DNA of 64,000 nucleotides from Dyella_B jejuensis (GCF_044904675.1 NZ_JADIKJ010000001.1:310001-374000), one strand, 5' to 3'. Positions 42,463 through 51,996 are shown, numbered from the stretch's first letter. Program-made: numbers and translations. Notes: generated from the sequence alone by a model not told the origin.

Positions 42463-43122
42463 ATGGAGCAACTCAACAACAGCTTGGCGGCCCGGCTGGC
42501 CGATCGTTTCCGCGGCTTCCTGCCGGTGATCGTGGACGTGGAAACCGGCGGCTTCGATGCCGACCGCGATGCGCTGCTGGAAATTGCAGCGGTAACCGTG
42601 GGCATGGATCAGGATGGCCATCTTTATCCGCATCCGGTCGTTTCCACGCATGTGGAACCGTTCCCCGGTGCGAACATCGATCCGCGCTCACTGGAAATCA
42701 CCGGCATCGATCCGGAAAATCCGCTGCGCGGCGCGTTGCACGAACGTGCCGCGCTGGACTACATCTTCCAGGCCGTGCGCCATGCGGTACGCGGCCATGA
42801 ATGCCAGCGCGCGATCCTGGTCGGGCACAACGCCGCTTTCGACCTGGGCTTCATCAACGCTGCCGTGCGTCGCACCGGACACAAGCGCAATCCATTCCAT
42901 CCTTTCAGCTGTTTCGATACCGCCACACTGAGCGGCCTCGCCTACGGGCAAACCGTCTTGAGCAAGGCAGTGCTGGCGGCCGGCTATACCTTCGATTCGC
43001 GGGAAGCGCATTCGGCGGTCTATGACGCCGAGCGCACCGCGCTGCTGTTCTGTCGCATCGTCAATCGCCTGCGCACGCTGGAAGTGCTGGAGCTCGAACG
43101 TGTGGGCGCTATCCTGCCCTGA
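42463..43122 (+). CDS. rnt: Ribonuclease T
   Basis: A 219-residue DEDDh 3'-5' exonuclease that trims tRNA CCA ends and matures 5S and 23S rRNA. The catalytic residues are in PVIVDVETGGFDADRDALLEI (Exo I), VGHNAAFDLGFINAA (Exo II) and HSAVYDAERTALLF (Exo III, His and Asp). The basic N-terminal patch typical of RNase T precedes Exo I. The start ATG at 42463 has only a poor ribosome binding site. It lies divergent from the porin gene, 187 bp away. Confidence 0.95.
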   Translation: MEQLNNSLAARLADRFRGFLPVIVDVETGGFDADRDALLEIAAVTVGMDQDGHLYPHPVVSTHVEPFPGANIDPRSLEITGIDPENPLRGALHERAALDYIFQAVRHAVRGHECQRAILVGHNAAFDLGFINAAVRRTGHKRNPFHPFSCFDTATLSGLAYGQTVLSKAVLAAGYTFDSREAHSAVYDAERTALLFCRIVNRLRTLEVLELERVGAILP

Positions 43123-43341
43123 AATGCGCCATCGTGGCGCTCCTGGCGTTCATTGAGCCGCCGGCCGCGTCTCGCTGGCAATGCGAGCGTCCGCCTTTTG
43201 AACGCACGCGCTGGCCGGGGCTCGGCATTGGTCCCGGATGAATCTCCCCTGTTGCAAAGGCGAGGAAAAACCTGGTTTTCCAATGTCCCGCCGGCGTTGC
43301 AGGACAATCATAGCGCTCCGGACAGCCTCAAGATTTTGCGA

Positions 43342-43359
43342 CTGTCATCAAGCTGAAAT
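43342..43359 (+). promoter_or_regulatory. Pho box upstream of pstS
   Basis: CTGTCAT-CAAG-CTGAAAT: the first half-site matches the PhoB consensus at all seven positions, the second at five. It lies about 87 bp before the pstS start. The region 43123-43341 to its left holds no gene; a GCGCCA/TGGCGC hairpin at 43126-43140 may slow transcription from rnt. Confidence 0.7.
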
Positions 43360-43445
43360 ATTCATCTCATCTCATTGCAACACCCAGCCTCTGCAATAGA
43401 GGGGACATGTGGCCTTACGCGCCATACCCTCCCAAAGGAGCCTTT

Positions 43446-44480
43446 GTGTTGACCTCATTCAAACTTCCGTCTCGTCTCGGCACGCTCGCCATCGCAGTCG
43501 TCGCGTCCCTGTATGGCTTGACGGCGCACGCTACCGACATCACCGGTGCGGGCTCCAGCTTCGTTTATCCGGTCATTTCCAAGTGGTCGGCCGCGTATGC
43601 AGAGAAAACCGGCAACCATGTCAATTACCAGTCGATCGGTTCGGGCGGCGGCATCGCGCAGATCAAGGCCGGCACGGTCGACTTCGGCGCCTCGGACATG
43701 CCGCTGAAGGCCGAGGACCTGGCCAAGTTCGGCCTGGGCCAGTTCCCTGACGTGATCGGCGGCATCGTACCGGCCTTCAATGTGTCCGGCGTGGCCGCCG
43801 GTTCGCTGGTGCTGGATGGTCCGACCCTGGCCAACATTTATCTCGGCAAGATCACTGCCTGGAACGATCCGGCGATCGCCGCGCTCAATCCGTCCCTGCA
43901 TTTGCCCAGCGCGAAGATCTATGTCGTGCACCGTTCGGATGGCTCGGGCACCAGCTTCAACTTCACCGACTATCTCTCGAAGGTGAGCGCGGAATGGAAA
44001 TCGAAGGTCGGCGAAGGCACTGCCGTGCAGTGGCCTACCGGTATCGGCGGCAAGGGCAACGAGGGCGTGTCGGCTTATATCAAGCAGATTCCTAACTCGA
44101 TCGGCTATGTGGAATATGCCTACGCGCTGCAGAACAAGATCGGCTACGCGAAGCTGAAGAACGCCGCCGGCAACGTGATCGAGCCCAATACCGCCAGCTT
44201 CCAGGCCGCTGCCGACACGGCCGACTGGAAGAGCGCCAAAGACTTCAACCTGTTGATGACCAACGCTCCCGGCGCCCAGGCATGGCCGATCACCGCCACC
44301 TCGTGGGTGATCATGTACAAGACGCCGAAGAACGCCGCCAACGCCAAGGTCACTTTCGATTTTTTCAAGTGGGCCTACGAACACGGCCAGGATTCGGCCC
44401 GCGCGCTCGACTACGTGCCGCTGCCCACTACGCTGGTGCAGCAGATCGAAGCGTACTGGTCCGGCGAATACAAGATGTAA
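43446..44480 (+). CDS. pstS: Phosphate ABC transporter, substrate-binding protein
   Basis: A 344-residue periplasmic phosphate-binding protein. Signal peptide (LTSFKLPSRLGTLAIAVVAS, cleavage after AHA), then the mature start TDITGAGSSFVYPVISKW and ligand-binding loops QSIGSGGGIAQIKAGTVDFGASDMP and HRSDGSGTSFNFTDYL. I chose GTG 43446 with GGAG five bases upstream; the frame is open further upstream but the signal peptide starts here. It leads pstSCAB-phoU and is controlled by a Pho box, so it should be induced by phosphate starvation. Confidence 0.96.
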   Translation: MLTSFKLPSRLGTLAIAVVASLYGLTAHATDITGAGSSFVYPVISKWSAAYAEKTGNHVNYQSIGSGGGIAQIKAGTVDFGASDMPLKAEDLAKFGLGQFPDVIGGIVPAFNVSGVAAGSLVLDGPTLANIYLGKITAWNDPAIAALNPSLHLPSAKIYVVHRSDGSGTSFNFTDYLSKVSAEWKSKVGEGTAVQWPTGIGGKGNEGVSAYIKQIPNSIGYVEYAYALQNKIGYAKLKNAAGNVIEPNTASFQAAADTADWKSAKDFNLLMTNAPGAQAWPITATSWVIMYKTPKNAANAKVTFDFFKWAYEHGQDSARALDYVPLPTTLVQQIEAYWSGEYKM

Positions 44481-44492
44481 GCTGACTTTTCC

Positions 44493-44570
44493 GCTCTCCG
44501 CCATGTTTCGGGAGAGCAAGAACGGCAGCCGTAACCTGCGACGCGCGCAACCCTTCGTTGTGCGCGTCGC
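44493..44570 (+). repeat. Two stem-loops in the pstS-pstC gap
   Basis: Hairpin 1: GCTCTCC (44493-44499) with GGAGAGC (44511-44517). Hairpin 2: a 14-bp stem with one G-T pair, GCGACGCGCGCAAC (44538-44551) with GTTGTGCGCGTCGC (44557-44570), loop CCTTC. No T-run follows either. Such structures after the binding-protein gene commonly protect its mRNA or lower downstream expression. Confidence 0.7.
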
Positions 44571-44604
44571 GCTGATTGAAACCGATCGTGGATGACAACC
44601 CAGC

Positions 44605-45576
44605 ATGCAAGCGACCAGTGCCGAACCGCTCGCCCGTGACACCGAACACCGTTCGCGCACCGATGCCCGCCACGACCGGCTGTTCCGGTTCTTGCTGCGC
44701 TTCTGTGCACTGCTGGTACTGGCGACCCTGCTGGGCGCCGCGCTGTCCACGCTGTGGGGCGGGCGCGAGGTGTTGTTCAAGCACGGCTTGCATTTCCTGT
44801 TCAGTGCCGACTGGAACCCGGTCGAGGATCAGTATGGCGCGCTGGCGCCGATCGCCGGCACGCTCATCACCTCGCTGATCGCGCTGGTGCTCGCCGTGCC
44901 GGTCAGTTTCGGCATCGCGCTGTTCCTGACCGAGATCGCTCCCGGCTGGATGCGCGGTCCGGTCAGTGCGGCCATCGAATTGCTGGCTGGCATTCCTTCC
45001 ATCATCTACGGCATGTGGGGCTTGTTCGTGTTCGTGCCGTTCATGGCGAGCATCGAGCCCTGGCTCAACGACACGCTCGGCAACATTCCAGTGATCGGCG
45101 TGCTGTTCCAGGGGCCGCCACTGGGCCTGGGCCTGCTGACCGCGGGCATCGTGCTGGCAGTGATGATCCTGCCCTTCATCTCGGCGGTAATGCGCGAGGT
45201 GTTCCAGACCGTTCCCGCGCGGCTCAAGGAATCATCCTATGCGCTCGGCTCCACCACCTGGGAAGTGGTGTGGGACATCGTGCTGCCGTATACGCGCTCG
45301 GCGGTGATCGGCGGTATCTTCCTGGGGCTGGGCCGCGCGCTCGGCGAAACCATGGCGGTCACCTTCGTGTTGGGCAACTCCTACAACATCACTTCCTCGC
45401 TGCTGATGCCGGGTACCTCGATCTCCTCGAGTATCGCCAACGAATTCAATGAAGCGGTCGGCCTGCACCGCTCCGCGCTGATCGCGCTGGGCTTCCTGTT
45501 GTTCGTGGTGACGTTCATCGTGCTGCTGATCGCGCGCCTGATGCTGCGCCAGCTGGCACGCAAGGAGGGCCGCTGA
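44605..45576 (+). CDS. pstC: Phosphate ABC transporter permease PstC
   Basis: A 323-residue inner-membrane permease with six transmembrane helices. The cytoplasmic EAA-type loop that contacts PstB is ESSYALGSTTWEVVWDIVLPYTRSAVIGG. Family stretches include AVPVSFGIALFLTEIAP and ELLAGIPSIIYGMWGLFVFVPF. The first ~40 residues are a hydrophilic N-terminal extension. Its stop overlaps the pstA start by one base (TGATG). Confidence 0.96.
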   Translation: MQATSAEPLARDTEHRSRTDARHDRLFRFLLRFCALLVLATLLGAALSTLWGGREVLFKHGLHFLFSADWNPVEDQYGALAPIAGTLITSLIALVLAVPVSFGIALFLTEIAPGWMRGPVSAAIELLAGIPSIIYGMWGLFVFVPFMASIEPWLNDTLGNIPVIGVLFQGPPLGLGLLTAGIVLAVMILPFISAVMREVFQTVPARLKESSYALGSTTWEVVWDIVLPYTRSAVIGGIFLGLGRALGETMAVTFVLGNSYNITSSLLMPGTSISSSIANEFNEAVGLHRSALIALGFLLFVVTFIVLLIARLMLRQLARKEGR

Positions 45577-46442
45577 TGTCCGCCGTCTACGCACGCCGCC
45601 GCATGACCAATATCGTCGCGCTGGTGTTGAGCGGCTGCGCCACCTTGCTCGGCCTGATGTTCCTGGTGTGGATCCTGTGGATTACCGTACAGAATGGCCT
45701 TGGCGCGCTGAAGCCGACGCTGTTCACCAGGATCACCGCCTACGCCGACCAGGGCGGCCTCTCCAACGCCATCGTCGGCAGCCTGATCATGGACCTGATC
45801 GCGCTGCTGATCTGCGCGCCGGTCGGCGTGCTGGCCGGCACCTATCTGGCCGAGTATGCCAGTTCGACCAAGCTGGGCGCCTCGATCCGCTTTCTCAACG
45901 ACATCCTGCTTTCCGCGCCGTCGATCGTGCTGGGCCTGTTCGTGTACGTGATCATCGTGTTGCCGATGTCGAACCTGACCCATGGCAACATTTCGTTTTC
46001 CGGTTTTGCCGGTAGCGTGGCGCTGGCCCTGATCGGCCTGCCGGTGATCGTGCGCACCACCGACGAGATGTTGCAGCTGGTGCCAGGCACCCTGCGCGAG
46101 GCGGCACTGTCGCTGGGTATTCCGCAGTGGAAGCTTACGGTGCAGGTGCTGATGCGCGCGGCGTTCTCCGGCATCCTCACCGGCGTGCTGCTGGCGCTGG
46201 CGCGCCTGGCGGGCGAAACGGCGCCGCTGCTGTTTACCGCCTTCGGCAACAACTTCATGACCGTGCACCCGCTGGACAAGATGGCCAGCATGCCGGGCAC
46301 GATCTACCAATACACCAACGATCCAAATCCGGCGCTGCATGCGATCGCCTGGGCCGGCGCGCTGTTGATCACCCTGTTCGTGCTGGCGCTCAGCCTGCTG
46401 ACCCGGATCCTGTTTTCGCGCAAGAAGGTGAGTTATGAATGA
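45576..46442 (+). CDS. pstA: Phosphate ABC transporter permease PstA
   Basis: A 288-residue permease, partner of PstC, with six transmembrane helices. The cytoplasmic EAA loop is LREAALSLGIPQWKLTVQVLMRAAFSGILTG, and LLSAPSIVLGLFVYVIIVLPM is typical. Translationally coupled to pstC in front and overlapping pstB by eight bases behind. Confidence 0.96.
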   Translation: MSAVYARRRMTNIVALVLSGCATLLGLMFLVWILWITVQNGLGALKPTLFTRITAYADQGGLSNAIVGSLIMDLIALLICAPVGVLAGTYLAEYASSTKLGASIRFLNDILLSAPSIVLGLFVYVIIVLPMSNLTHGNISFSGFAGSVALALIGLPVIVRTTDEMLQLVPGTLREAALSLGIPQWKLTVQVLMRAAFSGILTGVLLALARLAGETAPLLFTAFGNNFMTVHPLDKMASMPGTIYQYTNDPNPALHAIAWAGALLITLFVLALSLLTRILFSRKKVSYE

Positions 46443-47238
46443 CCTCGCCGCCGCTACCGCGGCGCCACTGACCGGCGCCGCGTCGCCCGCCAAGATCAAG
46501 GTGCGCGACGTGCACTTCTATTACAACGGATACCATGCGCTGAAAGGCATCGACATGGATATTCCGGAGAAACAGGTTACCGCGATCATCGGGCCTTCCG
46601 GTTGCGGCAAATCCACCCTGCTGCGCATCTTCAACCGCATCTATGCGATCTATCCCAAGCTGGAAGCGAAAGGCTCGATCGAGCTCGACGGCGAGAACAT
46701 CCTCGATCCGGCCTACTCCATGAACCGCCTGCGCACCAAGGTGGGCATGGTGTTCCAGAAGCCGGTGCCGTTCCCGATGACCATTTTCGAGAACGTGGCC
46801 TATGGCATCCGCCATCATGAAAGGTTGTCGCGGGCCGACATGGAAGTGCGCGTCGAGCAGGCGCTGCGCAGCGCGGCGCTATGGGATGAAGTGAAAGACA
46901 AACTCAAGCAAAGCGCGCTCGGCCTGTCCGGTGGACAGCAACAGCGCCTGTGCATCGCGCGCGGCATCGCGCTGCGCCCCGATGTCCTGTTGCTGGACGA
47001 GCCCACCTCGGCGCTGGACCCGATCGCCACCGGCCGCATCGAGCAACTGGTGGAAGAGCTCAAGCACGAATACACGATCGTCATCGTCACCCACAACATG
47101 CAACAGGCGGCACGCTGCTCCGACCGCACCGCCTTCATGTACCTGGGCGAGCTGATCGAGTACGACAATACCGAAAAGATCTTCACCAAGCCGGGCAAGA
47201 AGCAAACCGAGGATTACATCACCGGGCGCTTTGGATAA
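46435..47238 (+). CDS. pstB: Phosphate ABC transporter ATP-binding protein PstB
   Basis: A 267-residue ABC ATPase that drives phosphate import. Walker A GPSGCGKST at about 51-59, signature LSGGQQQR at about 163-170, Walker B LLLDEPTSALD at about 184-194, H-loop VTHNMQQAARCSD. The start lies eight bases inside pstA. A 129-bp gap with a repeat element separates it from phoU. Confidence 0.97.
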   Translation: MNDLAAATAAPLTGAASPAKIKVRDVHFYYNGYHALKGIDMDIPEKQVTAIIGPSGCGKSTLLRIFNRIYAIYPKLEAKGSIELDGENILDPAYSMNRLRTKVGMVFQKPVPFPMTIFENVAYGIRHHERLSRADMEVRVEQALRSAALWDEVKDKLKQSALGLSGGQQQRLCIARGIALRPDVLLLDEPTSALDPIATGRIEQLVEELKHEYTIVIVTHNMQQAARCSDRTAFMYLGELIEYDNTEKIFTKPGKKQTEDYITGRFG

Positions 47239-47260
47239 TCGGCGCTATGCGCCACTAATT

Positions 47261-47296
47261 CCCCTCTCCCCTCCGGGGAGAGAGCAGGGTGAGGGG
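47261..47296. repeat. REP-like intergenic palindrome
   Basis: CTCTCCCC (47264-47271) and GGGGAGAG (47275-47282) form an 8-bp hairpin with a three-base loop, followed by AGCAGGGTGAGGGG. This CCCTCTCCC..GGGAGAG..CAGGGTGAGGG design is a common dispersed intergenic repeat in pseudomonads and xanthomonads. Confidence 0.7.
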
Positions 47297-47367
47297 CCAG
47301 CCTCGCGAAATCTGGAATCAGCTTCCGCGAATGTCCACTCCACCAAAAACATGACGAGACCACACCC

Positions 47368-48102
47368 ATGAGCGGCAGCAGCAAGGAACACATCATCAAG
47401 AGCTACGACGACGAACTGCTTCGCCTCACCGGCGAACTGGTCCGCATGGGCGAGCTGGCGGTGAGCCAGCTGGAAGCCGCGATCGATGTCGTGGACCGCC
47501 GCGACGAGCGTGCCGCGCAGCACGTGGTGAACAACGACGAGGCGATCGACCAGCTCGAACAGGACATCAGCCACGACGTGGTGCGCCTGCTCGCCTTGCG
47601 CGCACCGATCGCCGGCGACCTGCGCAATGTATTCGCCGCCCTGCGCATCGCCGCCGATATCGAGCGCATTGGCGATTACGCCGCGAACGTCGCCAAGCGT
47701 TCCATTCCCCTGTCGATGGCGGCGCCGATGACGCCCACCGGCGGCCTGGCGCACCTGGCCGAATTGGCCGCCGAGGAAGTGCGCGAGGTGCTGCGCGCCT
47801 ATCGTGACCGCGACGCCGAACTTGCTTTCAAGGTATGGCAGGACGACGTGCAGCTCGACGAAGCCTATACCGGTTACTTCCGCGAACTGCTTACCTACAT
47901 GATGGAAGATCCGCGCGTGATCACCCCCTGCACGCATCTGCTGTTCATGGCCAAGAACATCGAGCGCATCGGCGACCACGCCACCAACATTGCGGAAAAC
48001 GTGTGGTTCCAGGTCAAGGGCGAGCCGCTCAACGCACAGCGCGACAAGCGCGATCTCACTTCCAATCCGGAGCCGGTGAAGCTGGGCCATCGGCCTGATT
48101 GA
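47368..48102 (+). CDS. phoU: Phosphate signalling complex protein PhoU
   Basis: A 244-residue protein of two three-helix bundles that links the Pst transporter to PhoR and keeps the Pho regulon off when phosphate is plentiful. The two metal-binding repeats are visible as RIAADIERIGDYAANVAKR (about 90-108) and FMAKNIERIGDHATNIAEN (about 193-211). It closes the pst operon; phoB and phoR are not in the window. Confidence 0.96.
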   Translation: MSGSSKEHIIKSYDDELLRLTGELVRMGELAVSQLEAAIDVVDRRDERAAQHVVNNDEAIDQLEQDISHDVVRLLALRAPIAGDLRNVFAALRIAADIERIGDYAANVAKRSIPLSMAAPMTPTGGLAHLAELAAEEVREVLRAYRDRDAELAFKVWQDDVQLDEAYTGYFRELLTYMMEDPRVITPCTHLLFMAKNIERIGDHATNIAENVWFQVKGEPLNAQRDKRDLTSNPEPVKLGHRPD

Positions 48103-48231
48103 CGGTTCGACCCGGATTGCTTTCTGTCCTTCCGTGCACGACCGGAGGGGGAATCGGCACCAAGCGCGGCGGCTTACAAAAAATGCGGTTCGAACCATGC
48201 TCGCCGCCATGGGCCATTGGCGACAAAGCGA

Positions 48232-48516
48232 TCAGGATGGAACATGGCGTCCCGCTGCGCGCGCCTCGCGCCGTAGCCGCATGCCGCGCGCGATGCCGTA
48301 AAGACCGATCAGCAGCCATGCCACCTGCATGAAGAATGCCGGCGCATTGAACGCGCCAAATATCAATGAAAGCATCACGCCGAGCGCGCCCAGCACATTC
48401 ATCAGCTGATAAACCAGGCCGTTGCCATGCAACCTGTGCGCCTGCAGCAGCAGGTAAGCCAGCAACACCAGTGCCACACCCACGTAGCCCGCCCAATCGT
48501 GCCAATAGAACGTCAT
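48232..48516 (-). CDS. Small multi-pass membrane protein (CBU_0592-like)
   Basis: 94 residues with three hydrophobic helices: WAGYVGVALVLLAYLLLQA, GLVYQLMNVLGALGVMLSLIF and PAFFMQVAWLLIGLYGIARGM, followed by a basic tail. It resembles the CBU_0592 domain family found in Coxiella and many proteobacteria, function unknown. Its ATG overlaps the rlmB stop by four bases, so it is the last gene of rnr-rlmB. Confidence 0.78.
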   Translation of the reverse strand: MTFYWHDWAGYVGVALVLLAYLLLQAHRLHGNGLVYQLMNVLGALGVMLSLIFGAFNAPAFFMQVAWLLIGLYGIARGMRLRREARAAGRHVPS

Positions 48517-49256
48517 CGCACTCTCCTTTGACGCAATGCTTCAAACAGGACGATGCCGGAGGCCACTGACACGTTCAAGCTTTCCATCGCACCGGGCATC
48601 GGAATCCTGGCGACGAAATCGCAGGTATCGCGCGTCAGCCGGCGGATCCCTTCGCCTTCGCTGCCCAGCACCAGCGCCACGGGACCCTTGAGGTCGATGT
48701 CGTAGATGGACTGCTCCGTGTCGCCGGCCAGTCCGGTAATCCAGACACCGGCGTCCTTCAAGCTGCGCAAAGCCCGCGCGAGGTTGGTAGCGGCAATCAG
48801 CGGCACGCGATCCGCGCCGCCGGCCGAGGCCCGGCGCACTACCGGGGTGAGGCCAACGGCACGATCTTTCGGCACGATCACCGCCGTAACGTTCGCCGCG
48901 GCGGCGCTACGCAGGCATGCGCCAAGATTGTGCGGGTCGGTGACGCCATCGAGCACCAGCACCAAGGCATCGTTGCCAGCCTGTTCGAGCAGGTCGGGCA
49001 GATCGTTCTCGCCGGCCAGCGGTGGCGCCTGGTACAGCGCCACCACTCCTTGATGCCGCGCCTCGCCCGCCACACGATCAAGCTGCTCGCGCGGACGATG
49101 GTGCACGGGAATCTTCAACTCCTTGGCGCGCTCGGCCAACGCCTGCACGCGCGGGTTGCGCTGGCCATTTTCCACCAGCACTTCGCGCACGCGCTCGGCG
49201 TCATTGCTCAGCGCGCCTTCCACCGGGTTGATCCCGACGATCCAACTCTCGCTCAT
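48513..49256 (-). CDS. rlmB: 23S rRNA (guanosine-2251-2'-O)-methyltransferase RlmB
   Basis: A 247-residue SPOUT methyltransferase that methylates G2251 in the P-loop of 23S rRNA. An N-terminal substrate-binding domain (IVGINPVEGALSNDAERVREVLV) precedes the trefoil-knot catalytic domain with the three motifs LDGVTDPHNLGACLRSA, LVLGSEGEGIRR and MPGAMESLNVSVASGIVLFEALR. It overlaps rnr by four bases, the standard rnr-rlmB arrangement. Confidence 0.97.
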   Translation of the reverse strand: MSESWIVGINPVEGALSNDAERVREVLVENGQRNPRVQALAERAKELKIPVHHRPREQLDRVAGEARHQGVVALYQAPPLAGENDLPDLLEQAGNDALVLVLDGVTDPHNLGACLRSAAAANVTAVIVPKDRAVGLTPVVRRASAGGADRVPLIAATNLARALRSLKDAGVWITGLAGDTEQSIYDIDLKGPVALVLGSEGEGIRRLTRDTCDFVARIPMPGAMESLNVSVASGIVLFEALRQRRVR

Positions 49257-51847
49257 CGTTTGCCTTTCGGTTTCTGTACGCGGCCTTTCGAGGCCTTGCC
49301 TGCTGCCGCGCCACCGGCGGATTTACCCCTGGATGCGGATGCCACGCTGCCCTTGCCTGCCGAGGTTTTCCTGGCCGGGCGCGTCGCTCCCTGCTTGGCC
49401 GACTTGTCGTCGCGCGCCGGCAACGGCGGCAAGGACGGCAACGGTTTGCGACCGGAAGGCAGTGAATAACGCTCGCCCGCCGCGGCGTAATCGTAATGCC
49501 GCGGCGTGGCCGGCGCCGGCGCTTCGGACGCTTTCGGCGCAGCCGCATGCCGCGCCTGCTGGACCAGGCGGAAATCGATCTTGCGATCTTCCAGGCTGGC
49601 TCGCAGCACTTGCACCTGCACATGATCGCCCAGGCGGAACTGCGCGCCGCTGCGCTCGCCCTTCAACAGATGGCGCACAGGATCGAAATGGTAGTAATCG
49701 TTGGAAAGCTGGCTGATGTGCACCAGGCCGGACACTTTCGATTCGTCCAGTTCGACGAACAAGCCAAACGAGGTTACGCCGGTCACCACGCCCGCGAATT
49801 CCTCGCCGACATGCTTGGCCATCCACGCGCAGCGGAAACGTTCGTCCACATCGCGCTCGGCTTCCTCGGCACGGCGTTCGCGCTGCGAACAATGCACGGC
49901 CATCGCCGCCATCGCCGCGTCGGTGTAGTCATAGGCGGCCGGCTTGCCGCCCTTCAGGGCGTAGCGGATCGCGCGATGCACCAGCAGGTCGGGATAACGG
50001 CGGATCGGCGAAGTGAAATGCGCATAGGCGGAAAGCGCCAGCCCGAAATGACCACGGTTGTCCGGCTGATAGGCCGCCATGCTTTGCGAACGCAACAGCA
50101 CCGACTGGATCAGTTCGCGCTCCGGACGGTCGCGCACCATGCGCAGTACATCGGCGAAATCAGCGGGAGTCACCTCTTCCAGCGGCGGCATGCGCAATTT
50201 GAATTCGCGCAGGAATTGTTGCAGGTCCTCGTACTTCTCCACCGGCGGCGGTTCGTGGGCGCGGTACAGCGCGGGAATCTTGCGCTTCTCCAGATACAGC
50301 GCCGCCTGCACGTTGGCGGCGATCATGCATTCCTCGATCAGCTTGTGCGCATCGTTGCGTTCGACCGCGCCCACCGCTTCCACTTCACCGGTCTGGTCAA
50401 GGCGGAATTTCACTTCCGGCGTTTCGAAATCAATGGCGCCGCGGCGACGGCGCTGCTCCAGCATTGCCTGGTACAGCGCATGCAAGTTCTCCAGCTGCGG
50501 CAACACGTCCGCCACTTCGTGCCGGGCATCCGCGTCGCGCAGGCCGATCGCCTGCCACACCTTGTCGTAGGTAAGGCGCGCGTGCGAACGCATTACCGCG
50601 TCGTAGAACTTGGCCTTGGTCACCTCGCCGGTGGCGTCAACCTGCATGTCGCAGACCATGCACAGGCGCTCCACTTTCGGATTGAGCGAGCAAATGCCGT
50701 TGGACAAGGTCTCCGGCAGCATCGGCACCACGAAGCCGGGAAAATACGTGGACGTGCTGCGCTCGTAGGCTTCCTGGTCCAGCGCACTGCCGACGCGCAC
50801 GTAATGCGATACGTCGGCGATCGCCACGACCAGGCGCCAGCCGCCGCCACGCCTGGGTTCGGCGTACACGGCGTCGTCGAAATCGCGCGCGTCCGCGCCG
50901 TCGATCGTTACCAGCGGCAGCTTGCGCAGGTCGATGCGGCCTTCACGTTCGGCGGCGGTCACTTCCGGTTCGATCTGTGCCGCCTCGCGCAGCACTTCCG
51001 CCGGCCATACGTGCGGCAGATCGTGGCTGGCGATCGCCATTTCCACCAGCAGCGAAGGCTGCAAGCGCTCACCGAGCACGGCCCGGATCGCCCCCATCGG
51101 ACCGCGATAGGCCGTCGGCGGATCGGTGATCTCGACCACCACGATCTGACCCGAACGCGCACCTTGTTCCTGGCCCGGCACGATCATGACGTCCTGGTGC
51201 AGGCGACGGTCGTCGGGGGCCACCAGGGTGACGCCGTTCTCGACCACTACGCGGCCGACGAGCCGCGGCGACCGCCTTTGCAGCACCTCCACCACCGAGC
51301 CTTGCTTGCGCCCGCGCCGGTCCACGCCGACCACGCTGGCGAGGATGCGATCGCCATGCATCACGCTGCGCATCTGATACGGCGAGAGGTAAAGATCGTC
51401 GCCCCCCTCATCCGGGCGGAGGAAACCGTAGCCTTCCGCGTTGGCCAGTACCACGCCGGGAATCAGGTCCAGTTTGCGTGCCGGCGCATAACCGCCGCGC
51501 CGGCCAAGCAGCAACTGGCCGTCGCGCACCATGGCCGACAATCGCCGCGCCAGCGCGGTGATGCTGTGCTCGTCGTCCAGGTGCAGCGCCTCGGCGATGC
51601 GCGCTTCGGTCAGCAATTCGCCGCGCTCTTCCAGCAACGCAAGGATTGCCTCGCGGCTGGGAATCGGCCGTTCGTAACGCTCCGCCTCGCGCTTGGCGAA
51701 TGGGTCGGCCGGCTGTCCCGAGGGAGGCTCGGCCGGCGCACCGGCACGGCCGCGGCGTGTGGGTTTGAGCTCGCCTTGGCGGGCTTTCGTGGGCTTGGCC
51801 GCTACGCGCGGGGCCTTATCCTTGCTGGGCTTTTTTTTCTGGGTCAC
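49253..51847 (-). CDS. rnr: Ribonuclease R
   Basis: An 864-residue processive 3'-5' exoribonuclease that degrades structured RNA and acts in rRNA quality control. Order: Lys-rich N-terminal tail, winged-helix domain (about 65-115), two cold-shock domains, RNB catalytic domain with the metal-binding Asp cluster DGADARDFDDAVY (about 316-328), C-terminal S1 domain (about 678-760, EEFAGVVTGVTSFGLFVEL), then a basic Lys/Ala/Gly tail. The start is GTG 51845-51847. It heads the rnr-rlmB-membrane protein operon. Confidence 0.97.
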   Translation of the reverse strand: MTQKKKPSKDKAPRVAAKPTKARQGELKPTRRGRAGAPAEPPSGQPADPFAKREAERYERPIPSREAILALLEERGELLTEARIAEALHLDDEHSITALARRLSAMVRDGQLLLGRRGGYAPARKLDLIPGVVLANAEGYGFLRPDEGGDDLYLSPYQMRSVMHGDRILASVVGVDRRGRKQGSVVEVLQRRSPRLVGRVVVENGVTLVAPDDRRLHQDVMIVPGQEQGARSGQIVVVEITDPPTAYRGPMGAIRAVLGERLQPSLLVEMAIASHDLPHVWPAEVLREAAQIEPEVTAAEREGRIDLRKLPLVTIDGADARDFDDAVYAEPRRGGGWRLVVAIADVSHYVRVGSALDQEAYERSTSTYFPGFVVPMLPETLSNGICSLNPKVERLCMVCDMQVDATGEVTKAKFYDAVMRSHARLTYDKVWQAIGLRDADARHEVADVLPQLENLHALYQAMLEQRRRRGAIDFETPEVKFRLDQTGEVEAVGAVERNDAHKLIEECMIAANVQAALYLEKRKIPALYRAHEPPPVEKYEDLQQFLREFKLRMPPLEEVTPADFADVLRMVRDRPERELIQSVLLRSQSMAAYQPDNRGHFGLALSAYAHFTSPIRRYPDLLVHRAIRYALKGGKPAAYDYTDAAMAAMAVHCSQRERRAEEAERDVDERFRCAWMAKHVGEEFAGVVTGVTSFGLFVELDESKVSGLVHISQLSNDYYHFDPVRHLLKGERSGAQFRLGDHVQVQVLRASLEDRKIDFRLVQQARHAAAPKASEAPAPATPRHYDYAAAGERYSLPSGRKPLPSLPPLPARDDKSAKQGATRPARKTSAGKGSVASASRGKSAGGAAAGKASKGRVQKPKGKR

Positions 51848-51996
51848 GGCCTAGTATCGCCTTGATGGAGCATTCGATAAACGTTTCTTCGCCACGCCAG
51901 CCAATGCGACAATTGCGGTGAAGAAAGAGTTGACAACATGTCCGTACATGCCTAGTCTACGCGGCTCGCGCAGCCCGAAAGGTTCGCGCGACACCT

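Noticed and set aside
47261..47296. Palindrome between pstB and phoU as a terminator or insertion-sequence end
   Set aside because: No T-run, no target duplication, and the sequence matches a common dispersed intergenic repeat.
49496..51865. 789-codon plus-strand open frame opposite rnr
   Set aside because: Antisense shadow of rnr, same reasoning as for metG.
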